A stretch of 64,000 nt of DNA from Takakia lepidozioides (taxonomy: Eukaryota; Streptophyta; Takakiopsida; Takakiales; Takakiaceae). The stretch is from positions 35,879,053 to 35,943,052 of the forward strand of contig CM060732.1 in NCBI GenBank assembly GCA_030704615.1. Direction: 5' to 3'. The position numbers and the translations under genes were made by a program. Of the stretch, positions 21,963 through 32,500 are shown piece by piece (position 1 is the stretch's first letter; each line of letters opens with the position of its first letter). Below the pieces are notes generated by a model, which worked only from the letters and a program-made list of their open reading frames with translations, was not told where the DNA came from and made no database searches.

Positions 21963-22055
21963 GGACAATGGTTGGAGCCTCGACAAGAGAGATGTAAAGG
22001 GAAAGGTCTCTGGTTCAAATCTGGTCGTAAGCTCTGTGGATTTTTTTTTTATGAG
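21963..22055 (+). mobile_element. tRNA-like SINE head
   Basis: A box B match (GGTTCAAATCTGG near 22013) follows a possible box A (GGTTGGAGCC near 21973) at tRNA-like spacing. A run of ten T follows at 22042, resembling a polymerase III terminator. The chromovirus separates this from the repeat at 14805-14992. Confidence 0.45.
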
Positions 22056-22079
22056 ATACGGCTAACACGAATTTCAAGT

Positions 22080-22375
22080 ATGTAAAGGTCGCACTTCAGC
22101 CTCTACATAGGAGACGCACTTGGATACACTTGGATTACACTCGGGCTTAGATGACAGTGGACACTTGGGCCTCTACACGGGAGATGCACTTGGATACATA
22201 GAAGTTTGCACTTTGGGCTTAGATGGGCCTTGACCTAGGAGACGCATTGGGATACATAGGAAATCACACTTGGTCTTACATTTCAACTCTTCACATATGG
22301 GCCAAACGCACAGGCTATCCTAGAGGTCGCATTTGGACCTCGACATAGAAGACGCACTTGGACTTGGGGGTAGAT
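22080..22375 (+). repeat. Degenerate ~60-bp tandem repeat
   Basis: The block GCCTCTACATAGGAGACGCA, followed by CTTGGATACA, recurs with changes at about 22108, 22171, 22227 and 22336. The same wording (ACACTGGACACTTGGGCC) resumes at 23290, on the far side of the fold-back element. That element therefore appears to have inserted into this repeat. Confidence 0.65.
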
Positions 22376-23265
22376 GCAGGGTAAGGTGGACCACAATTAG
22401 CGTCATTGGCACAGTTTTTAGTGACTGTCGTGCATGATATCATGAATTGTTTTGAATAGAATCAATAATGTTGAGAAACATTTTCCATGTTGAATTCCTA
22501 ACTTCAATATCTATCTATATCAACCGTCAAATTGTCAATCAAATAAAATGTCCAAGAGGTATGGACTTTTGAACACGACAACTATGGACTGTCATTACCG
22601 CCGCAAATGGAAATATATGGACTCAAAATGAGACAAATTGATTTGGCTTATTTTGATAGACAATGGTATATTTAACATTTTTAGTAAATGGTATTACCCC
22701 AAACATCAAAGATAATTTTTATTATAAATTTTAGTCTTTAATTTGAATAAGATTTGATATATCAAAAGTTAGTTTTACATCAATTTGTCCATTGTGCCTT
22801 TGGTGTATTGCTTTGAACTTTTGAGGTAAGGGGGTCAATATAAAGAACACTCTAGATTTCAATTTAAAATGACAATCTCAGCTGTCAATTACTACCTATA
22901 GACTAATATGAGTGTTATATATAGGTGGATTTGTTCTAGTTTAATACATCTTGTGTTTTTAGGCTTTTTGAGGTGTCATATTTTACTACAAATGATACAA
23001 AAATATAATCTACAATGGCTTGTTGTATATAGACAAATCGATGTAAATTCTAATTTTTGATATATCAAATTTTATTCAAATTAAAGACTAAAATTTCTAA
23101 TAAAATTTATCTTTGATGTTTGGGGTAAGACCCTTTACTAAAAATGTTAAATATACCATTGTCTATCATCATATGAAAGTATTTTGGGAAATATCGTCCA
23201 TTTAAATTTGATCATGGACTTCCATGGAAGGCAACATCTGCCGTTTTTGGTCCACCGTATCCTGC
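22376..23265. mobile_element. Fold-back inverted-repeat element, 890 bp
   Basis: The outer ends GCAGGGTAAGGTGGACCA (22376-22393) and the complement of 23248-23265 (GCAGGATACGGTGGACCA) match at 16 of 18 positions. Inside, 22655-22790 is the reverse complement of 23031-23167 over about 135 bases with only scattered mismatches, leaving a ~240-bp loop. There is no coding frame. I could not establish a target duplication, so the superfamily is unknown. A transcript would form a long hairpin. Confidence 0.85.
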
Positions 23266-25071
23266 AACTACCTTTGGGCTTAATTAGTTGACACTGGACA
23301 CTTGGGCCAACGACACATGCTGCCTTAGTATGTCATGAATCAAGACAAGTGGTATGCAGATACAAAGTCATTAGGATATCAACCCAAATATCAATGCATC
23401 CAGATCCGGAACTGACATTTTTTAGGATCCGTAATAGATGTATAACCGACGGATGTAAAAATATGAAAAGAAACTCTATACTCGGTGTAATATCCGGCCA
23501 ATACCCGTCAATACATGGCGGATATTAGCCCTAAACTTAATAACGCACCCGGATCCGCTGTTTTTTTAATTATCAACTATTTATTATTATTATTATTATT
23601 AGTTGTTTGTCAGGTTGGTAGTAATACCCGAAATCGGCGGATATTTAAAAAAATTAATATTTGCCCAACACTGATCAAGACCTTAGACCAAGTTGTCTTG
23701 TTATGCATCTATACATATATGCAGAATATTAGCACTTATTAAGGGTCATGAAGTAAATGAGGGAGTGAAAAAATATCCTAACACTTGAACACTGCTTTGT
23801 AAGAATTTGAGGAGTAAAAAAAAGATAACAGATAAAGAGGATATGGAGAGTAAACTGTATCAAATTTATATGGGAACGGGATGATGGCCTCTTGCGGTAA
23901 GAGAGTTGTGTGTGTCTTATACTTTGTCGCTCACACTCACTTCTTTGCCCGATCTACTCATTCAGCTCTAACTATCTCTTTTGTCTCTTATGTTGGCTTT
24001 GGGTTTTTTAGCGGACTCGTCTTCCTCCGGCCGTCGAATAGCCTTGAATTAACTACCTTTGAAACCTCGCTTGCAGTGTTATGCTTCATTCAGGTTTGTC
24101 CACTTTGGCTACCTAGTTAGTTCCCCATTGCACTAGTATACAACTATTTTGCCATTGGCACTCAATGTATCTTGGCTTTCGGGGTGTCAATCATCCGGCA
24201 GAGAGAGAAGACTCGCCTAAACCGGCGTAACTAAAAACCATTGGGTGGGCCCTATAAAAGACGGGTGTCCAGGAGGACACCAAGTAACCGGTAGGTACAA
24301 AGGTACCATGGGTACCCCAGGGGGTACCCTAGGGTACCTAGGGTATCGTGGTTAGGAGGGATTCCAGTTATCGTTTGTTAGTGATAATGGCTATGAGGGA
24401 ACGGAGCGCCGTGAAATGGATAGCCTTGAAGCATTTACGGATAGGGGATATATGGATTTTGAAGTGGTTGTGGAGAGCATCAATACTGGCATTGTGGGAT
24501 ACCCCCTCTAGTACCGGCAGTGATAACAGAGAGCGGGCCTGTATGCCAGCCACGTCGGCGGATTGCGAGAATGAGTGGGGCATATTTTTGCCGTTTCTCT
24601 AAGATTGAGTCAGTAGGATATCAGTCATGACAATATGTGAATTCTATGAAATGTATGGTTAGTTTCAGGGCAGCGTAGCTACGGCGTGAGCCCAACCCCG
24701 TGAGCCTGGGAGCTGAGCTCACGTTGTAGCTGCACAAATCTGGGAAGCGTGAGCGGCACAAATCTGCTAGAGAAGCAGGTCCTATAGGCGAGGATTGCAG
24801 GAAGAGGGCCTATTACCGTGGACAAAACAAAGGGGGCCACCATGCACCATGTCTGCAATGCCTGCACAAACAGAGGAATATGAAAATATAGCAGATTTGA
24901 GCTCAGAATGATTGACACACTTTATTTCAATTCACAGATAGACGCTTACAATGAATGGCATGTGCATTTGCCCTGGTTCCGCGAACGAAATGTATGTGTT
25001 TGTCCTAAATGCAAAGTCTTTACACGGTAACCTGGAAACCAGCATGGGAAGCGGGCATGGCTCATATGTGT
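23266..25071. other. Intergenic DNA with weak open frames
   Basis: ATATCCGGCCAATACCCG and a near-inverted GGCGGATATT occur at 23490-23525. A TATA-like CCTATAAAAGACGGG is at about 24250. An open frame at 24348-24602 (with a WILKWLWRASILALW stretch) is not recognised. Nothing here is supported as a gene, and the transposase gene's 3' side begins at 25072. Confidence 0.4.
24288..24345 (+). repeat. GGTACC-rich short repeat
   Basis: GGTAC occurs repeatedly in GGTACCATGGGTACCCC-like phrases, ending AGGGTACCTAGGGTATC. Confidence 0.8.
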
Positions 25072-28000
25072 TCAAAGAGAATTTGGCGGAGCCCTACGTG
25101 AGGTGTCCCGCTGCAGAAGGGTGATTACTTCTCCGTAGCCTAGTGTGGCTTGGTGAATGAATTGGTCTCTCTTACCGTCGCAGCACATAATTACAAGGTA
25201 TATGTAATATTGATGCTTGCAGGGACTTCCCTCTCATGCCGAGAGCGCCCTCACGCATCGTTACAAAATCCGGACAAGTGCACGTAGGGAAATTCCCCAC
25301 GGTAACCTGATATTCTTTGCCATGAAGAACTGAGCCAATAGACAGCACTGTGTAAATCCATCCATACCTCGGGGCAGGGACTTCGGTGATACGAGTCACC
25401 CGAACCTGCAAAATTCTAGCCGATTCCATCTTGCATTCATGATCTGCACCCGAAGCGACACGGCGCACTGTTTTTTCATCTTTTTTTGTTGGGTGGGAGT
25501 TGGCACCTGGTGGAGGCATTGCCGGAGCATGTGGCACAGCTGTGCCGACAGTGCATGAGGGCACCACCCGGGACCGTGCAAGATAGAACCCTCCCTCCTC
25601 CAGCATGCTTATCTCGGTTGATGACAACGACGTCCCAAGTATTGCGGGGGGAGGGGGCTTCATTATCACCGAAGGACGAACTGTTCCCTTGACGCATCGT
25701 GCCATATCGTCTGGGAAGAACCAGAACTTGTGGTCCTTTGACTCCCCACTATGATAAGGTTGGAACAACCCTGTGAATGTTGGAGCTGGAATCCCCCTGG
25801 AGCCTTTGCATATTTTTGATTTGCATTTCTTGAAAGAGGGGGTCCGAATTGCCATGCAAGCCACTCTAGATCCTGGTGGGGCGCGTTCTATATGCCACTC
25901 ATTATCAATGCAATCAGATTCATGCACCATGGCCACCACCTCCTCTAATGGGATTCCTGCTGCTGTGCTTGCATGATCTGCACCTGCTCCACTGGAGGAG
26001 GACCCACCTAGGAAGGGGCGGGCACATGACTTAGTCTGCACTGGAGACACCCTTGGTACAGAGAAATTGACCCTGTCCGGCCGATGAGAATCTCCATCCG
26101 ACCCTGGAGGAGTGTTCAATTTCCTTTTGTATGATCCAAATCTTTCCTCGCCTTCCAAATGGGGGAGCCTGGATTGCAAAGGGGAGCCTTCAGTGCACCT
26201 GTTTAGAGCTCTGGCCATCTTCGATGGGTCTCCAGACCTACTCACAGCCCTTAGCATCAACAAAGTTGTATCAGGGCCCTTGCCTCCGCCCCGTCCCATC
26301 AGAAAATTGCGGTACCTGGTTTGTTGTGTAAGTGCCCGCACCATGTCATCAGCAGTGGCCACATACAAGTCACGTCTTGCTTTGGTAGACTGCTGCATCC
26401 AGGCGTTGTGAACAGTCTCCGCCAAATTACAGGATGACATGTCGGCCAAGTCCTCCAAGGACATGTCCTATAGGAGGCATTGCATGGAAATGTGAGGAAC
26501 GAAAGGAAATGGAAGAGGTTCTGCAAGTGACAATCCAACAACCTCAAATGAACAGGCATGATGCAAAGTGAAATTTGTGTTTCTGGGATTGAAGAGGCTT
26601 ACCGTCGTCATGAAAGCTCCCCACTGTCTGTACCTGAAGTGCCAGAAAACCAACCAGTCCTCCAACTCCTTCAGGTGGATACCAGTAGCAGCACCAGAGG
26701 AGAACCACCAAGCCCGGATTGCTTGGTAAGTGCTCTCAGCTTCTCCCATTGAGGTGGCATTTTTGTATTTGAGGCAGAGCCTTCTGTGCTCCAACTGAAG
26801 GTCAGGGCGAATGCAACGCTTTGTATGACGTGCCAGAGATTGACTCCAATGGAAGAGGCATGTGCGCTCCCTATTTTCCATTGGGACCTTAGGATCCCCC
26901 GAACCAAACACGCGCCGCACTGCATTGAAATTTGCCTGTGCACTATTAGCCATGAAGCCCGCAAAATTTGTGTTATGTATTCCATTGCGTTGCATGACGG
27001 CCAGGAGCGAATTCCACATGAGCATCTAGGATTCAGTGTCCTCCGACTGCATATCACAAATTGCTATGGAGAGCACACGTTGGTACGCTGGATCGTATAC
27101 ATGGTACGCCATGTGTCCAACCCTTCACCCGTTTGCAGTGATCAAACATTAATCAACATTTTGTCAAATCTCCTCCAGGTTGCATTCGGCGTACAATGCT
27201 CACACCACTGCCTTCGCCCACTATGGACATCTTGAACAAATACACCTTGGACGAGCCCTGGCCAGGGAAGATACTGTTTTGAATGAATTCATAACGACTC
27301 CTCCGTTTGAGGTCCATAATGTTGTCCATAAATCCAGCAGTGCCTGTGCCCATTCTGAGTGCATTCACCTGGTTTCGAATATTGGGAGAGCTCAACGTGG
27401 AGAAATGGTCCATCACTACCTCAAGCGAATCTGCATCTAGCATTGGTTGTGTCGCATCCCCTTCACCCAGTATGTGTTTTTCCAGGAATGCCTTGCTAGC
27501 TGCAAGCACTATAGCAGAAGGTGTTGCACAAGGGGCATTGTGGAACTCCTGCTTCAGCAGATTTCTAGCGATGTCCATGCTATCCCTGCAACTTCCTTTG
27601 GACACATGATGCTCGTGTGTACCCATATGAATGCAGGCACGAGTCATTGTCTTGCATCTGTGTGCCACCTGGTACATACGAGCGTGACACACAGAAACAC
27701 CAGACGGGGAAAGTTTGCAGAACCTGCACACAGAAGTATTGGTCTTGGGAGGGGCAAGCCCTGGGGTGAAAGGATTCAGGGGCACACCTTCCCACTCAGT
27801 TTCGTTTGGTTTAGCGCTGTTTCTCAGACGAGGGCAAGAAATATTCACGCACTTACAATGCCCTACGCAGACCGACCTTCGAAATTTCAATCCAATGTCG
27901 TTGTGGATGTTCGATGTTTTTGTCCTGCACCAAGGGTGTCCGTCATGTTTCTAGTCCATGCCCTGCAGAAGCCCAGCTAGTCCACTGGAAGACGTGGGAG

Positions 28001-28634
28001 GATTGAGCTCAAACAAGATGTTCCCATCAAACTCTGCTGGCACGTATTGAACCCGCTGCACACGAAGGGACTCCCAATCAACAAAACGCAGCTCACTCTT
28101 GCACCCAGGCACCCCTGCGAGGGCTTTCAATTTCGGAATGACACTCGTTATCTCCTGCAACTCGTCATCATCCAAGAATGGAGTCTGCATTGGCGGAGGA
28201 ATCTCAGAAACATCCTTCGAGGACGAGTATGAAAGAGTCACGAATGTAGTGGATGTGCTCACCTCTTGTTTCACATGAACTGTGTCATTCTGCTGCACGA
28301 CCGATGCTGCAGTGCCAGGGGTAACTACTGATCCTGCTGATTGTCTTCTGTCTTTTCCAATGACCCGGTATGTGTCTGGAAGGACTCTCCACTTCCTTCC
28401 ACACTCGCCAACCAATGGTTTCTCCAAGTGCCCAGAATCCAAATTCCCATCCTCGTCATACACCTCTTTTTGAACAATGAGAGAACCCAATTCCAGAGGG
28501 AACACTGTAACCAGCTCATCCTCATGAACAACTGCAAACCTATCGTCATCTACAGTGGCAGTCAGTGGAAGACTACCTGCATTGGAATGAAATCGAGCGA
28601 GTCCATCTCGCTCCCTGGACATGTTTTCGTACAT
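25072..28634 (-). pseudogene. Mutator-like transposase gene with SWIM zinc finger, broken
   Basis: On the minus strand the N-terminal part (28634 to ~27954, start uncertain) is acidic. It continues, after TAG at 27951-27953, into a Cys/His-rich region (CVGHCKCVNISCPRL, CRFCKLSP, RACIHMGTHEHHV) like the zinc-binding N-termini of MULE transposases. The catalytic region follows (SIAICDMQSED, GFMANSAQANFNAV, RTCLFHWSQSLARHTKR, FWHFRYRQWGAF). A phase-0 GT-AG intron spans 26602-26468. The C-terminus has a SWIM-type CTCPDF, then CKH in a shifted frame at 25213-25221; the stop is at 25072-25074. Lesions: TAG at 27951-27953, frame breaks near 27155 and 27105, TAG at 27026-27028 and a frame break near 25225. 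The family is confident, activity excluded. Confidence 0.85.
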
Positions 28635-29586
28635 TGACAGAAAGTTGCGATTCACAGAGGAATCCCCGAACTGATAGCCCGTAATTCTCGAAAGGGGATC
28701 CACCCCAAACAAACCGAGGTCAAAAAGGGTAGCACTGACCCAAAGACTGCGGGCGATGCATGCAAAGGACGTAGGAATGACATGCACCGAACTTCGCGGA
28801 CAGCCACACTGAGAGACACCAACCAAAAAAACTGTTTTCTAAGACAAGAAGCCACAAGAAGCCGTGCTGTATTTGGATGAAAAACAAACCCTGAACATGA
28901 CATAAAATCATCCATTATGGAAAGACGGCAACAACCCTGGAGAGCAGTAAAGAGGAAGACCCCGAATCTAATGAGGTTGTGTTGTGCCAGAAGAGCACAA
29001 CACAAACACTCACACTCTGGGAGACACCTCGCATGAGTGTGTGCAACACATGACCATTGCCGACACAACCCTTTATACCGAATGACCCCATTGCGACGGT
29101 GACGGCGAAATGCAAACTGCAGGGTAGGCAGTACAACACACGTGGACGCATATGTGAAGCATAACAATTATTGCGAATCTGCAAGTACTACTCGAAATTG
29201 AACTAGCATTAGATTTCTACGACACTTCCGAATTTCAAAGAATGCAAGAAGGCTGCCATGTATTGGCAGGCGGTGAAGTACATCTGACATATATCACAAG
29301 TACATGCAACGGATCTACTTTTTTTCCACCACTTTATTTCTTGGATAATACAAAGACGTCGAAATGGATGAATTCCGTTCGCACACAATGATGACACCCG
29401 CATCCAAATACGGTTAACAATGTCCAATTTTTACTTTGGTTACATGCCATAGCAACACTTGTTGCAAACGTCAAACTGGAGAGCTCCAGAGGTAGCGTGG
29501 GGAGCCCTTGTTTCCACCGGAGGAGGAAGAGAAGGAAGTCATTATACTTCACGAGCACTAGGGACAAGAATAGAGCCAGATATAGA
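28635..29586. other. Shared upstream region of two divergent broken genes
   Basis: This ~950-bp stretch separates the 5' sides of the minus-strand transposase and the plus-strand ParB-like gene. Open frames cover part of it (to ~29170 on the minus strand) but show no domain. If the two genes were expressed, their promoters would lie here. I found no terminal inverted repeat. Confidence 0.45.
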
Positions 29587-32500
29587 ATGAGGATGGAAAG
29601 AGTAGACGAAGAGGAAAAGGAGGAAGAAGAGGGCAAAGAGGAAAGTCAGGCAATGGAAGAGCAGGAATTTGGAGAAGAACAGCAACCCGCCATACTTCCA
29701 AGAACAGGTGAGGAGGAGACTGAATCCGAGGGAGAGACAGACGCCGAAGATGATATTGATGTTGGCCTCAGGAAGAACCAGATAGTGGAAAAGAGGATGG
29801 GGGAGATGCTCCAGAACATGCTCGGCGTAGAGAGCAGTCCGAAGCGCAAAGGGTCTCCGGCGATTGGGGAGTCTTCTGGAGCAGCCAAAAAAAAGGTACA
29901 ATGTTTGAGACCGACCTTTGTGCTTCATTGGTGATGTGAACCCCAGTTGTGCTTGTATTTTGATATGAAAACCGCCTATACACGGCATCTTTGGCAGGTT
30001 GAATCCACCCCGAATTGGAAGCTCAAACAGTGTGCGGCAACGCACACTGTTTGAGCCCCCCATTTTGCTTGTTTTTTGATGTGCAAAACAACCAGATAGG
30101 GCCACTATGGCAAATTCGATCCACCCCGAATTGGAAGCTCAAACAGTGTGCGGCACCGCACACTGTTTGAGCCCCCCATTTTGCTTGTTTTTTCATGTTC
30201 AAAACGGCCACATAGGGCCACTATGGCAGGTTCAATCCACCCTGAATTGGAAACTCAAACAGTGTGCGGCACCGCACACTATTTGAGCCCCCCATTTTGC
30301 TTGTTTTTTCATGTTCAAAACGGCCACATAGGGCCACTATGGCACGTTCAATCCACCTTGAATTGGAAGCTCAAACAGTGTGCGTCAACGCACACTGTTT
30401 GAGCCCCCCTTGTGCCTTGTTTTTTGGTGTGGAAATGGTGCACACAGGGGCCTCTCTATCTGGTTCAATCCACCCCTAATTTGAAGCTCAAACAGTGTGC
30501 GCCAACGCACACTGTTTCAGCCCCCCTTCTCATTGTTTTTGGAATAATAAAATTGTCCAGACAGGGTAACTCTGTGAGGTTCAATCCACACTAACCTGGA
30601 AGCTCAAACAGTGTGCGTCATTGCACACTCTTTGAGCCCACCTTGTCATTGTTTTTTTCATATGAAAATCGGCCACATAGGGCTAGTCTTGCAGGTTCAA
30701 TGGACACTTACCTGGCAGCTCAAACAATGTGCGTGAACGCACACTGTTTGAGCCCACCTTGTCATTGTTTTTTTCATGTGAAAATCGGCCACATAGGGCC
30801 ACTCAGGCAGGTTCAATCCACCCCGAATTGGAAGCTCAAACAATGTGCGGCACCGCACACTGTTTGAGCCCCCCATTTTGCTTGTTTTTTCATGTTCAAA
30901 ACGGCCACATAGGGCCACTCTGGCAGGTTCAATCCACCCTGAATTGGAAGCTCAAACAGTGTGCGTCAACGCACACTGTTTGAGCCCCCCTTGTGCCTTG
31001 ATTTTTTGGTGTGGAAATGGTGCACACAGGGGCCTCTCTGTCTGGTTCAATCCACCCCTAATTCGAAGCTCAAACAGTGTGCGCCAACGCACACTGTTTG
31101 AGCCCCCCTTCTCATTGTTTTTGGAATAATAAAATCGTCCAGACAGGGTATCTCTGGGAGGTTCAATGAACAATTTCCTGGGAGCTCAAACAGTGTGCGG
31201 CAACGCACACTGTTTCAGCCCCCCTTCTCATTGTTTTTGGAGTAATAAAATTGTCCAGACAAGGTAACTCTGTGAGGTTCAATCCACACTAACTTGGCAG
31301 CTCAAACATTGTGCGTCAACGCACACCGTTTGAGCCCCCCTTTGTAATTGTTTCTTGAATGTGAAAATCGTGCACACAGTCGCCTCTCTATAAGGTTCAT
31401 TCCACCCCTTTTTGGAAGCTCAAACAGTGTGTGGCATTGCACACTGTTTGAGCCCACACTTGACATTATTTTTTCATTTTAGAATCGACCACAAAGGTCA
31501 TCTCTGTCAGGTTCAATTCACACTTACCTGGCAGCCCTAATTTGCTTGTTTTTTGACATGGAAATTGTGCACCTAGGGCCAGTCTGGTAGGTTGAATCCT
31601 CCCCGAAATGGAAGCTCAAATAGTGTGCGGCAACGCACACTGTTTGAGCCCCCTTCACTGACTTTTCTTTTATTTCAAAATCGGCCACTCATGGCCACTA
31701 TGCCATGTTAAAATCACCCCTTATTGCAAGCTCAAACAGTGTGCGGCAACGCACACTGTTTGAGCCCCCTTGTCTGCTTGTTTTCTGTTGTGAAAATCGG
31801 GCACCTAGGGCCACTCTGGCAGGTTGAAACGAACCCTTATTGGAAGTTCAAATAGTGTGCGGCAACACACACTGTTTGAGCCCCCTCTCTGCTTGTTTTT
31901 CTATGTGAAATTGGGCCAAACAGGGCCAGTATGCATGCTCAAAACACCCATAGTTGGTAGCACGAAGAGTGTGCGGCAACGCACACTGTTTGTGCCCCTT
32001 TTTTGGCCCCCTCTCTGCCTGTTTTTTGGGTGGAAATGTGCCACATAGGGCCAAATATCATGTTCAAAACACCACTATTTGGAAGCTGAAACATTGTGCG
32101 GCAACGCATAGTATTTTCGGCCCCCACACTGCTTGTTTTCTGATGAGAAATTGGGCCACATAGGGCCTGTCTGCCATGCTCAAAACACCATCGTTTCATG
32201 CCTCTCTCTTATATCAATTTGAATGAACAACTCTGCAGGAGGAGATGCAAAGTGTGGCGGATTAGATTCCTTTGGGACAGGGGAAGGAGATCATTGTTGA
32301 TGTGGACGATGAGTTCTATGAAAGCAAAGCTGCTGAGATGCTGGGGGGTCAGAAGGTAAACTCTCAGCTTGTGGTGCAAAGTATGCTAGCCCCGGGTGGG
32401 AGGTTGAAGATTCCCCTATGTAGGTTGGTTTCCATGCCCGTCGTTCGTCCACCCCTCATCAAGGACATCCTGAAGCTGGAGGCCGAGTTTGTTCATGGGT

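Noticed and set aside
24348-24602. Host gene at the open frame after the TATA-like site
   Set aside because: The frame has no clear ATG near its start, no domain and no exon-like continuation.
28652-29167. Gene on the minus strand upstream of the transposase
   Set aside because: The open frame is Cys/Leu/Val-rich with no recognised domain and lies where the transposase 5' leader is expected.
29965-32125. CRISPR array
   Set aside because: The regular 116-bp units with palindromic cores look superficially similar, but the units are repeated over their whole length with no unique spacers, and the DNA is eukaryotic.
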